A stretch of DNA of 15,832 nt from Actinobacteria bacterium UBA5176 (lineage in GTDB: Bacteria > Actinomycetota > UBA4738), in assembly GCA_002413305.1 (NCBI GenBank), contig DHWS01000035.1, positions 20,404 through 36,235 on the forward strand. Direction: 5' to 3'. Shown here piece by piece: positions 1 to 6,523 of this stretch. The translations under genes and the position numbers were made by a program. The notes beneath the pieces were generated by a model. It was given only the letters and a program-made list of their open reading frames with translations, was not told the origin of the DNA and ran no database searches. Numbering within the stretch: the stretch's first letter is position 1; every line of letters starts with the position of its first letter.

Positions 1-314
1 GTCCCGATGTAGTTGTGGCCGAGTGTGAGCGCCTCGCGGAGCGAGAGCTCCAGGACCTTCTTCGCGCGCGGCGTGAACGGGATGTGACCGGTCGGGGCGG
101 CCTGACCCTGACCGATGATCTCTTCCACCTGCCGGCGCACGGACTCGAGCGAGATGTCGAGCGCCCGCAACACCTCCGCGGCGACGCCCTGGCCCTCGTG
201 GATCAACCCGAGGAGGATGTGTTCGGTTCCGATGTAGTTGTGGTTCAGCATCCTCGCCTCTTCTTGGGCGAGGACGACCACCTTCCGAGCGCGATCGGTG
301 AACCGTTCGAACAT
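1..314 (-). CDS. clpC: ClpC AAA+ protease ATPase subunit, N-terminal part (runs off left edge)
   Basis: ClpC is the Hsp100 unfoldase that feeds substrates to the ClpP peptidase in the cytoplasm. Only the first 104 residues are present, covering the substrate/adaptor-binding Clp N-domain. The protein begins [20 protein letters not shown], the standard ClpC opening, and shows the two pseudo-repeats of the N-domain: [13 protein letters not shown] near residues 25-37 and HNYIGT again at the truncated end. The AAA+ modules lie outside the window. The ATG at 312-314 is preceded on the coding strand by GGGAGGT with 8 bases of spacing, which fixes the start. The gene is divergent from the alpha/beta hydrolase at 386. 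ClpA/ClpB are less likely because the N-terminus matches ClpC closely. No CtsR-type heptad repeat operator is visible upstream. Confidence 0.94.
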   Translation of the reverse strand, partial: MFERFTDRARKVVVLAQEEARMLNHNYIGTEHILLGLIHEGQGVAAEVLRALDISLESVRRQVEEIIGQGQAAPTGHIPFTPRAKKVLELSLREALTLGHNYIG

Positions 315-334
315 GTGCAGCGACCTCCCAGGGC

Positions 335-363
335 ATCGTGCGCCGCCGTAGCGGGATCGGCAA
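335..363 (-). promoter_or_regulatory. candidate promoter for clpC
   Basis: On the minus strand a TTGCCG (358-363) lies exactly 17 bases from CACGAT (335-340), about 20 bases upstream of the clpC start. The initiation point would fall just before the GGGAGGT ribosome binding site. Each hexamer matches the sigma-70-type consensus at only about three positions, so this is a plausible guess rather than a firm call. Confidence 0.25.
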
Positions 364-378
364 GGCAGGTACCCTTGC
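360..378. repeat. inverted repeat in the divergent clpC/hydrolase intergenic region
   Basis: GCAAGG (360-365) and CCTTGC (373-378) form a perfect 6-base inverted repeat with a 7-base spacer. It sits directly upstream of the hydrolase start at 386, covers a TANNNT motif (TACCCT, 370-375) and touches the candidate -35 of clpC. It could be an operator controlling either divergent gene. A chance occurrence in GC-rich DNA is also possible. Confidence 0.3.
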
Positions 379-385
379 ACCCGCG

Positions 386-1327
386 ATGACCGGGGCGATC
401 GACCGACTGGGGCTCCCGCCCGAACGATGGGCCGACGTCGACGGCCCGGTTCACTACCGCGAGTGGCCGGGACCGGCCGGCGAGCCGGTGTTCGTCCTGG
501 TCCACGGGCTGGCAGGCTCGCTCCTGAACTGGGCCCTGGTCGCACCCAGGCTCGCCGAGCGAGGACGAACGATCGCCCTGGACCTGGCCGGATTCGGCCT
601 CACTCCGCCGGAAGGGCGCGGGACCAGCGTGGGTTCGAGCTGGCGGCTGCTTGACGGGTTCCTGAGGGCGCTCAAGCTGCCTCCGGTGATCCTGGTGGGG
701 AACTCGATGGGCGGCATGGTCTCGCTGATCCAGGCAGCCCACCACCCGCGGTCGGTGGAACGCTTGCTCCTGGTGGACGCCGCGTTCCCCCGGACCAACC
801 GCCTGGCCGGCCAGTTCTCCCCCGGCGTGGCGGCACTGTTCGCGGTCTACGCCGCGAACCGCCGGCTGTCCGAGCGGTTCGTCGCTGCCCGGGCCCGGCG
901 GCTCGGAGCCGAGGGGCTGGTCCGGGAGACGCTCCGGCTGGTCGCCACCGATCCAACCCGGATCGACCCGGCACTCGTCGAGGCCCTGATCGAGCTGGCC
1001 CGGCGACGGGAGGGCTTTCCCCACGCCTCCGAAGCGTTCCTGAACGCGGCCCGGTCGATCTTCCGCGCCCAGGTCCGACCCGGCCCGTACCGCCGCCTGG
1101 TCCAGCAGGTACGCACGCCGGCGCTGGTGACCCACGGCGCGCGCGACCGTCTGGTTCCGGTGAAAGCCGCCCGTGAGGCCGCGCGCTTCCACCCGAACTG
1201 GCGCCTGGTGGTGTTCGGCGACCTCGGGCACGTCCCGCAGATGGAGGCGCCGACGCTGTGGCTCGACGCCGTGAGCAGCTGGCTCGACGAGGCGCCCGCG
1301 GATTCCGAAGGTGAAGCGGCCGGCTGA
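386..1327 (+). CDS. alpha/beta hydrolase fold protein (lipase/esterase-like)
   Basis: A 313-residue alpha/beta hydrolase with an intact catalytic set: oxyanion-side HG in VLVHGLAGS (residues 38-45), nucleophile Ser107 in GNSMGG, Asp254 in GARDRLVP and His282 in [13 protein letters not shown] helical cap of roughly residues 135-235 sits between the core halves. There is no signal peptide, so it is probably cytoplasmic. The substrate cannot be read from sequence. I chose ATG 386 because it starts just ahead of the first conserved region; an in-frame GTG at 338 would add 16 residues of unconserved, basic sequence and move into the clpC promoter. No clear Shine-Dalgarno precedes 386, but a TANNNT motif ends 10 bases upstream, which suggests a very short leader. 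It converges on the WS/DGAT gene with 12 bases between stops, so a link to neutral lipid turnover is possible but only an inference. Confidence 0.88.
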   Translation: MTGAIDRLGLPPERWADVDGPVHYREWPGPAGEPVFVLVHGLAGSLLNWALVAPRLAERGRTIALDLAGFGLTPPEGRGTSVGSSWRLLDGFLRALKLPPVILVGNSMGGMVSLIQAAHHPRSVERLLLVDAAFPRTNRLAGQFSPGVAALFAVYAANRRLSERFVAARARRLGAEGLVRETLRLVATDPTRIDPALVEALIELARRREGFPHASEAFLNAARSIFRAQVRPGPYRRLVQQVRTPALVTHGARDRLVPVKAAREAARFHPNWRLVVFGDLGHVPQMEAPTLWLDAVSSWLDEAPADSEGEAAG

Positions 1328-1339
1328 GCCCGGCTTCGG

Positions 1340-2731
1340 CTACTTCCCGGCCGTCTTCCGGAGCTCGGTGAGCGCTTCCTCCATCCCGGCCGCCAGGAAT
1401 TCGATGTCCGGCAGGGTGTCCCAGTCGGCCGTGATCCCGAACGCCATGGTCCCAGCCAGGCTGGTCACGGCGATCGACAGGCCCATGGATTCGGCGATCG
1501 GCATGACGGGGTATTGGGCGAGGAGCTTCGCGCCGGCGATATACATCGGGATCTGCGGTCCGGGCACGTTGGAGACCACCAGGTTGATCACGCGGGTCCG
1601 GGCGGCCAGGCGGGCGGCCATGGCGTGGATCGTCGGCGGCGCCCACGTTCCGATGTTCATGAGGAACTCGGCCCCGACGGCGTAGTTCGAATCCTTCAGG
1701 TGCTTGGTCTCCTCGGAGATCTGGTGGACGCGCTTCTTCGGCCCCATCGGCCCCACGGGCAGGTCGACGAAGAAGGTCGAAACCCGATTCCCCAGCGCGG
1801 AGGCCTGATCCTCGGTTCGAACCGACACCGGGACCATCGCCCGGAGCGTTCGGTCCCGCGTGGGCTCGCGGCGCGAGCGCAGCAGCCGGTGGAGCCCGCC
1901 GGCCACCGTGGCCAGCACCACGTCGTTCACCGTCCCTCCGAGCGAGTTCTTGATGTCCTTGAAGGTCTGGACCGGGGCTTCGACCATGGCGAACCGGCGG
2001 TTCGGCCCGACCTTGCGGTTGAACGGACTGGGGGGGGCGAGCACCCCACCGCCCACGATCTCCCGGAGCCCGCCCACCACGTCCGTGAAGTCCTTCAGAA
2101 CCCGGGCCGGCGTCTGGAGGGTCTGGCGCGCCAGGTGGGCGAGGCTCCCGACCGGATGGGTGACCTGATCCCGGAGTGCCTCGGCGAGGAGTTCGAGCCG
2201 GCTCGGCTCCGGCGCCGGCTCCCACTTCTGGGGGTCGAGGACGGTGGGGATGGGGCTGAAGTCGTACACCACCGAGGCGAGGTCGATGGCACCCATCCCG
2301 TCGACCATCGCGTGGTGGACCTTGGTGAGGATCGCAGCGAGCCCATCCTCCATGCCCTCGATGAAGTAGGCCTCCCACAGCGGCTTCGTCCGGTCGAGTG
2401 GCCGCGAGATCACCCGCTGCACGTAGTCGATGAGCTCGCGCCGGCCGCCCGGCGAGGGGAGGGCGGCCCGACGAAGGTGAAAGGCGGGATCGAAGTTCGT
2501 GTCGTCCACCCACACGGGACGCGCCGCGGCGAGCGGAGGGAAGACGATCTTCTGGCGGAACCGCGGCGCCAGGTGGAACCGGGAGGTCAGGACGCGGACC
2601 AGGTCCTCGTACGTGAGGTGGCCGCCGGGCGCAGTCGTTGGGTCGAGGATCGCCACCCCACCCACATGTTGGTGGACGGAGGGCGTTTCGAGGTAGAGGA
2701 ACGAGGCGTCCTGCGGACCGAGGCGCTCCAC
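1340..2731 (-). CDS. WS/DGAT wax ester synthase / diacylglycerol O-acyltransferase family protein
   Basis: Members of this family esterify fatty acyl-CoA to diacylglycerol or long-chain alcohols to make storage triacylglycerol or wax esters, at the inner face of the membrane and on lipid droplets. The 463-residue protein opens ERLGPQDASFLYLE, contains PLWEAYFIEG, carries the catalytic HHAMVDG motif (HHxxxDG; His139, His140, Asp144) and has the C-terminal NVPGP motif followed by the conserved terminal domain. Length is normal for the family. I chose the GTG at 2729-2731 because GGGAGGAG lies upstream with about 8 bases of spacing and the protein then starts as family members do. An ATG at 2767 would add 12 residues but has no ribosome binding site. 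A TTGACA promoter lies upstream. Acceptor specificity (wax or TAG) cannot be decided here. Confidence 0.94.
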   Translation of the reverse strand: MERLGPQDASFLYLETPSVHQHVGGVAILDPTTAPGGHLTYEDLVRVLTSRFHLAPRFRQKIVFPPLAAARPVWVDDTNFDPAFHLRRAALPSPGGRRELIDYVQRVISRPLDRTKPLWEAYFIEGMEDGLAAILTKVHHAMVDGMGAIDLASVVYDFSPIPTVLDPQKWEPAPEPSRLELLAEALRDQVTHPVGSLAHLARQTLQTPARVLKDFTDVVGGLREIVGGGVLAPPSPFNRKVGPNRRFAMVEAPVQTFKDIKNSLGGTVNDVVLATVAGGLHRLLRSRREPTRDRTLRAMVPVSVRTEDQASALGNRVSTFFVDLPVGPMGPKKRVHQISEETKHLKDSNYAVGAEFLMNIGTWAPPTIHAMAARLAARTRVINLVVSNVPGPQIPMYIAGAKLLAQYPVMPIAESMGLSIAVTSLAGTMAFGITADWDTLPDIEFLAAGMEEALTELRKTAGK

Positions 2732-2795
2732 CGCGGTCTCCTCCCTGCTCCGACGTGCGGGGCTCATCCAAGCAGGCCCCGGGCTGGTCCGAATC

Positions 2796-2822
2796 AGGCT
2801 ACACCGAACGCCGGGGTGTCAA
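2796..2822 (-). promoter_or_regulatory. sigma-70/SigA-type promoter for the WS/DGAT gene
   Basis: A perfect TTGACA (2817-2822 read on the minus strand) is followed after 15 bases by TAGCCT (2796-2801), which fits the TANNNT -10 pattern. Transcription would begin near 2789, giving a leader of about 58 bases to the GTG start. The spacer is one or two bases shorter than ideal. The perfect -35 in an otherwise GC-rich background makes this the best promoter in the window. Confidence 0.5.
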
Positions 2823-2827
2823 GGAAT

Positions 2828-2843
2828 GGCCGGACGGACGGCC
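2828..2843 (-). terminator. small hairpin directly after the zinc-ribbon gene
   Basis: GGCCG and CGGCC flank a 6-base loop immediately after the stop codon of the 71-residue zinc-ribbon gene. There is no T-tract, so it would be a weak, U-less terminator-like hairpin at best. It ends six bases before the -35 of the WS/DGAT promoter, which would make sense as a boundary between the two units. Confidence 0.25.
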
Positions 2844-3059
2844 TCAGGCCAGATGCCCGCAGTGGAGGCACTCGTGCCAGGTGCCCTCCAGATCGAGGCG
2901 GAACATCGCCTTCATCCCGCAATGGTTGCAGCGCCGGATGACGTGGCCCGGCGAGGGCGCCTCATCGCGGGGGTCGCCATGCCGGCGCAGCGCGTCGAGG
3001 TAGCGCCGGTAGAGGGTGGAGGATTCGAGGGTACGGAGGTCTTCCTGTCGCTGAGCCAT
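2844..3059 (-). CDS. small zinc-ribbon protein, function unknown
   Basis: A 71-residue protein with a C-terminal zinc ribbon: CNHC (Cys44, Cys47) and CLHC (Cys64, Cys67), separated by 16 residues. The first 40 residues are charged and probably helical. The four cysteines would bind one zinc. Such small ribbons occur in nucleic-acid-binding and adaptor proteins, but nothing here identifies a partner. The ATG at 3057-3059 gives MAQRQEDLRTLE and follows an AGGGGAGGGTC ribosome binding site with short spacing. The in-frame extension to 3131 reads as unconserved sequence and is not used. It lies upstream of WS/DGAT on the same strand but a hairpin and a separate promoter stand between them, so co-transcription is doubtful. 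Confidence 0.7.
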   Translation of the reverse strand: MAQRQEDLRTLESSTLYRRYLDALRRHGDPRDEAPSPGHVIRRCNHCGMKAMFRLDLEGTWHECLHCGHLA

Positions 3060-3270
3060 GACCCTCCCCTTTCGGCTTGTCGGGTTCAGTCTTCCCGTTT
3101 CGGCCCCGGTCCACCCCCGGTTCGGTGACAACCCGCGCCAGATCCGTCCGGTCAGGCGCGTCTCAAGGCCCCTGGGTTCGAGAAGCCTGAGAGATTCCCG
3201 GATTCCCTGTCCGATGCCGCTGGAGTACGCTCACCCGAATCGACGGGCCAGTCGGAAATGGCATCTGCAA

Positions 3271-3294
3271 GGAGGAGGAGGAGGAGGAGGAGAG
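3271..3294 (+). repeat. (GGA)7 trinucleotide repeat forming an extended ribosome binding site
   Basis: Seven consecutive GGA units (3271-3291), followed by GAG, end directly before an ATG at 3295. Every register of the tract is a perfect GGAGG Shine-Dalgarno core, so the site is redundant. The tract is a simple repeat able to gain or lose units by slippage. The 235 bases upstream (3060-3294) contain no gene I can support; a weak TTCCCT/TACGCT pair at 3204-3231 with a 16-base spacer is the only promoter-like signal. Confidence 0.7.
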
Positions 3295-3405
3295 ATGAGC
3301 CTGTTCAAGGACATGCGGAAGATGCGCAAGGACGCGAAGATCCTGTGGGACGTGCCTCCGCCCGGAGCTCAGGGCACCGGGACGCCCCCTGTCACCACGT
3401 TCTGA
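3295..3405 (+). CDS. 36-residue small protein or leader peptide
   Basis: A short ORF that begins at an ATG directly behind the (GGA)7 ribosome binding tract, the strongest translation start signal in the window. The peptide opens MSLFKDMRKMRKDAKIL, a basic amphipathic helix, and ends in a Pro/Gly/Thr-rich tail (PPPGAQGTGTPPVTTF). I do not recognise a family. Its TGA (3403-3405) is 8 bases ahead of the start of the next gene, which itself lacks a clear ribosome binding site, so translation of the two is probably coupled. It could be a functional micropeptide, a leader controlling the downstream gene, or the N-terminus of a single protein broken by a frameshift or sequence error between 3370 and 3410. 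The downstream frame is open back to 3258, so the last option is not excluded. Confidence 0.55.
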   Translation: MSLFKDMRKMRKDAKILWDVPPPGAQGTGTPPVTTF

Positions 3406-3413
3406 CGACGGCG

Positions 3414-3896
3414 ATGGCGATGTTTCTCAGTCCCACGAAGTACGTCGAGAAGGTCTCCGGCCAGCTCCACGAACGACTGAAGGGCCAGGAGGTGCTGGCC
3501 GTGGCACTGTTCCAGCCGAAGACGGCACTCACGGCCGAGATGTCGAAGCGCGACGCCCGACGTCTGGCAAAGCATTCCGTCGCGTTCGCCGTGACTTCTG
3601 AGGCGGTGTATGTGTTCGGGCTGAAGGACCGCGGATACACCAACATCGGACGGGTCGAGGAGCAGCTCGCCGTGCTCCCGCGGGCCGGGATGCGGGTGAC
3701 CACAGGGCGCGGCGCGGATACCCTGCAGCTGGCGGACGACAACAACATCCGGCTCGCCACCAACGTCGTGACGCTGCACCTGGCCGATGGCCGGTCCGTG
3801 CAACTGTCGGCGACCGTGTTGTCCAAGACCGTCAACGCGATCAACGAGGGCTTCGTGCGCGTGCTCACCGAAGGAGGAGCTCAGAGCCCGGTCTGA
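3414..3896 (+). CDS. hypothetical protein, 160 residues, probably beta-rich cytoplasmic domain
   Basis: I do not recognise a named family. The protein opens MAMFLSPTKYVEKVSGQLHE, has a basic helix near residues 40-51 (EMSKRDARRLAKH), then alternating strand-like segments (VAFAVTSEAVYVFGL, NIGRVEEQLAVLPR, NVVTLHLADGRSVQLSATV) and a final helix. The strand pattern with a C-terminal helix recalls small bacterial PH-like domains, which is a shape-based guess only. No membrane segment or signal peptide is seen. ATG 3414 (or 3420) is the first start after the 36-codon ORF and has no clear ribosome binding site, in keeping with translational coupling. Coding upstream in this frame back to 3258 is Arg-rich shadow sequence. 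The gene ends 15 bases from the convergent phosphatase gene. Confidence 0.72.
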   Translation: MAMFLSPTKYVEKVSGQLHERLKGQEVLAVALFQPKTALTAEMSKRDARRLAKHSVAFAVTSEAVYVFGLKDRGYTNIGRVEEQLAVLPRAGMRVTTGRGADTLQLADDNNIRLATNVVTLHLADGRSVQLSATVLSKTVNAINEGFVRVLTEGGAQSPV

Positions 3897-3911
3897 GCGA
3901 GCGGCGCAGCC

Positions 3912-4559
3912 TCACGCCGGGGCCGCGTCGCCGCAGGCTTCGTTCCAGACGAGGAAGACGGGTGTCTCGCGTTCGTACCCCAGCACACTGATGCCGGCGG
4001 TTGCCAGCGCGAACCGCATCCCCGAGTCCGGCGGGAGGCCGATCCATCGGGCGGCCAGGATCCGTAGCACGTGCGCGTGCGCGAACAGGGCCACGTCGCC
4101 TTCGGTTCGCCGCACCTCCGCCACCACGCGGTCGACGCGGTCCCCGACCTGTTCGACGGCCTCGCCACCCGGACATCCATCCCGCCACAGGAACCAGCCG
4201 GGGCGAACGGCCCGGATCTGGCCGGTGGTCAGGCCCTCGTACTCGCCGTAGTCCCACTCGACCAGGTCGTTGCGCAGTTCGGCCCGATCGCCGAAGCCCG
4301 CCAGCAGGCAGGTCTGGAGGGCGCGCTGCCGGGGGCTCGACAGGATCTTCGCGAAATCCCCCCCGGTCAGGCATGTGCCAAGGACAGCGGCCTGGCGTTC
4401 GCCCTCCAGGGTGAGCGGCACGTCGGTCCGGCTGGTGTGTCGCAGCGCCGCGCTCCACGCGGTCTCGCCGTGGCGGACGAGCACGACGCGTTGTGACACG
4501 GCCGGGTCGGCGACCCCGGCCCGCCCGGCCGGTTCCGCACTGGGCCGCGTGGGCGCCAT
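3912..4559 (-). CDS. histidine phosphatase family protein (phosphoglycerate mutase-like)
   Basis: A 215-residue member of the branch-1 histidine phosphatase superfamily, which transfers phosphate to a catalytic histidine. The signature RHGET is at residues 29-33 with His30 as nucleophile; SSPRQRALQT (74-83) supplies a phosphate-binding Arg; Glu101 in EWDYGEYEG is the likely proton donor and His161 in FAHAHVLR the second catalytic His. All key residues are present. Homologues include broad-specificity phosphatases, phosphoglycerate mutase-like and RNase H-associated enzymes; the substrate cannot be assigned. The N-terminus carries about 24 unconserved Ala/Pro-rich residues before the first strand, so the true start could be an in-frame GTG downstream. 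It follows the SDR gene by 9 bases and is probably the last gene of that operon. Confidence 0.9.
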   Translation of the reverse strand: MAPTRPSAEPAGRAGVADPAVSQRVVLVRHGETAWSAALRHTSRTDVPLTLEGERQAAVLGTCLTGGDFAKILSSPRQRALQTCLLAGFGDRAELRNDLVEWDYGEYEGLTTGQIRAVRPGWFLWRDGCPGGEAVEQVGDRVDRVVAEVRRTEGDVALFAHAHVLRILAARWIGLPPDSGMRFALATAGISVLGYERETPVFLVWNEACGDAAPA

Positions 4560-4568
4560 GCAGCCGGG

Positions 4569-5546
4569 TCAGGCCTCGAGGGCGGCGAGCGTCTGCGTCA
4601 AACCGGTGTCGAGGTCTCGCGGCGCATACCCGAGCTCCTGGCGAGCCTTCGCATCGGTGGCCCAGTACGTCACTCCATCGGCGGCCGTGATCAGCTCGCG
4701 GAGGTTCGGCGGCAGCCCCATCATCCTCGTCACCAGGGGTGCGATCGGGATCGACATCTTCACCAACACGGTCGGCATCGTGATGCGCGGCGGCTTCCGG
4801 CCGGACAGGGAGGCGGCCTTGCGGATGCCGTCGCCCATCGTGGTGATCTCGCCGCCCAGGACGTAGGCCTCGCCGATCCGGCCTTTGTCGTGGACCAGCA
4901 GGATGCCGTCGCCTGCGTCCTCGACGTGGAGGAGGTTGAAGCCCGCCTCCGGGAAAGTCATCACCGGCAGCTTGCCGGTTCGGACCTGGTCGAGCATGTG
5001 CCCTAGGACCGAGTGGTCGCCCGCGCCGTACACCCCGCCCGGCTGGGCGATGACGATGGGGGCGCCGCCGGCGATGCGGTCAAGGACCAGCTGATGCGAA
5101 CGGTACTTCGTCTCGTCGTAGTAGGAGACGAAACCCTCCGCTTCGTCCCGGTGGTAGCGCTCATCCACGACCCTGCCGTGCGTGTTGCCGAACACGTTGA
5201 TCGTCGAGACGTAGCAGATGCGGTTGACGCCGGCGCCGGCCGCCGCGTCCAGCACCCGTTCGGTTCCCCGGACGTTCGCCTCGTACATCGCTGGGCGGGC
5301 GGAGGCAGGGATGCCGACCTCGTACATGGCCGCGACGTGGAAGACCGAATCGCATCCTTCGACGCCTCGTGCGATCGCGGCCTCGTCGCCCAGGTCCCCG
5401 GGGACCAGGTCGCAGCCCAGGGCGGTCAGGGCGGCTGCCTTCTCGGGCGAACGGACCAGCGCGACGACCTGATCGCCCCGCTCCCGCAGCTTGCGAGCCA
5501 CGGTCCCGCCGATGAACCCAGTCCCGCCGGTGACGAATGCCTTCAC
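4569..5546 (-). CDS. NAD-dependent epimerase/dehydratase (extended SDR)
   Basis: A 325-residue extended short-chain dehydrogenase/reductase. The Rossmann glycine motif GGTGFIGG is at residues 7-14, followed by the acidic/Asp region of GDLGD, the HVAAMYEV segment, the STIN strand (Ser114) and the catalytic YDETK (Tyr143, Lys147), then QPGGVYGAGD. Relatives act on nucleotide sugars, dihydroflavonol-like or hopanoid-related substrates; the sequence does not choose among these. I took the GTG at 5544-5546, which gives MKAFVTGGTGFIGG, the normal opening. A TTG at 5558 would add four residues. Neither has a strong ribosome binding site. It lies 55 bases after the EamA gene and 9 bases before the phosphatase on the same strand. 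Confidence 0.9.
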   Translation of the reverse strand: MKAFVTGGTGFIGGTVARKLRERGDQVVALVRSPEKAAALTALGCDLVPGDLGDEAAIARGVEGCDSVFHVAAMYEVGIPASARPAMYEANVRGTERVLDAAAGAGVNRICYVSTINVFGNTHGRVVDERYHRDEAEGFVSYYDETKYRSHQLVLDRIAGGAPIVIAQPGGVYGAGDHSVLGHMLDQVRTGKLPVMTFPEAGFNLLHVEDAGDGILLVHDKGRIGEAYVLGGEITTMGDGIRKAASLSGRKPPRITMPTVLVKMSIPIAPLVTRMMGLPPNLRELITAADGVTYWATDAKARQELGYAPRDLDTGLTQTLAALEA

Positions 5547-5601
5547 CCGCGTATTCAATCCCGCGAGGTCGCTTCGCGCGAATCTGCTCAGGCCGCCGCC
5601 G

Positions 5602-6516
5602 TCACGGGCCTCGCGGCTCGGCGGCGGGGCCCCGGCGGGCGATCGAGGCGGCGATCGCCCCGGCCAGGATCAGCATGCCGCCGAGGACCGTGCCCGCGTG
5701 CAACCGTTCGCTCAAGAAGATCACCGCTAGGGCGGCCGCGGCGAGCGGCTCCGTGGCGGCCACGATCGATGTGCGGACGGCGCCGAGTCGCCGGAGACCC
5801 GCGAAGAGGCAGACGAACGCGCCGGCCGTGAACGCGGCCATCCCGATCACGGGTCCCCACTGGTGCCAGCCGCGCGGCAGCTGGGCCCTCCCGGTGGCCT
5901 CGGCGAAGACCCCCAGCGCGATGCCCGCGGCGGCGCTCACCCACATCGACCCGGTCAGCGAGTTCGTCCGCTTCAAGACGGAGCCCGCGCCGACCAGGTA
6001 CAGGGAGAAGGTCAGCGCCGAGCCCAGCGCGAAGCCGACCCCCGTGGAGTCGATCGCCGCGCTCCCTCCCGCCAGCACGACGACGGCGGCACCGGCCATC
6101 GCCGACGCCAGCGCTCCGCCGAGCAGCCACCCGGGGAACCCCTTCCCCGTGGCCAACGCCAGGAGAGCCACGAACACGGGGTACGTGAAGAACAGGAGTG
6201 TGACCGCGGGGACCGTCCCGTGCGGCAAGGCGGCGAAGAACAGCTCCGCTTCGACCGCGTACCCCGCCACCCCCAGCGCGAACAGTCGCCATCCCTCGCC
6301 CTTCGCCGCGCGCAGCGGCTGGCGCACTGCAACGACCGCTCCGGCCATGAGCAGCGCGGCGATGGCGAAGCGGAACGCCAGGAGCGACGTCTCGCCCAGT
6401 CCGCGCCGGGTGGCCACCTTCCCCAGGACGACCACCGCGCCGAACTGCAAGGAGGTCAGCACGATCAGGGTGCCGCCCAGGAGATCGTTCGACCGGCGGC
6501 CGGCCGGCGGCGTCAT
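5602..6516 (-). CDS. EamA/DMT-superfamily transporter
   Basis: A 304-residue inner-membrane protein of the drug/metabolite transporter superfamily, with about ten hydrophobic segments arranged as two EamA repeats of roughly five each (first repeat residues 12-137, second 152-292). Typical features are the N-terminal GAVVVLGKVATRRG, the FFTYPVFVALLAL segment closing the first half and ATEPLAAAALAVIFLSERL in the second. Members export amino acids, metabolites or drugs; this one cannot be assigned a substrate. The short cytoplasmic tail is basic then Pro-rich. The ATG at 6514-6516 lies 7 bases after the amidase stop and lacks a clear ribosome binding site, so it is probably translated by coupling. 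Co-expression with the amidase suggests export of a product or an intermediate, which is inference. Confidence 0.93.
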   Translation of the reverse strand: MTPPAGRRSNDLLGGTLIVLTSLQFGAVVVLGKVATRRGLGETSLLAFRFAIAALLMAGAVVAVRQPLRAAKGEGWRLFALGVAGYAVEAELFFAALPHGTVPAVTLLFFTYPVFVALLALATGKGFPGWLLGGALASAMAGAAVVVLAGGSAAIDSTGVGFALGSALTFSLYLVGAGSVLKRTNSLTGSMWVSAAAGIALGVFAEATGRAQLPRGWHQWGPVIGMAAFTAGAFVCLFAGLRRLGAVRTSIVAATEPLAAAALAVIFLSERLHAGTVLGGMLILAGAIAASIARRGPAAEPRGP

Positions 6517-6523
6517 CCGGACG

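Noticed and set aside
1514..2941. Long plus-strand open frame (475 codons) opposite the WS/DGAT gene
   Set aside because: It is an antisense shadow caused by high GC: the translation is rich in Arg, His, Gly and Asp with no recognisable domain, while the opposite strand encodes a complete WS/DGAT enzyme.
3060..3294. Possible riboswitch or tRNA fragment: CTGAGA at 3187-3192 recalls the TPP core and GGTTCGA at 3175-3181 recalls a T-loop
   Set aside because: No matching partner helices or the rest of either consensus could be found, and the downstream gene has no link to thiamine.
5588..6292. Second minus-strand frame of 234 codons inside the EamA gene
   Set aside because: It is Arg/Gly-rich shadow sequence; the EamA frame gives clear membrane helices and family motifs.
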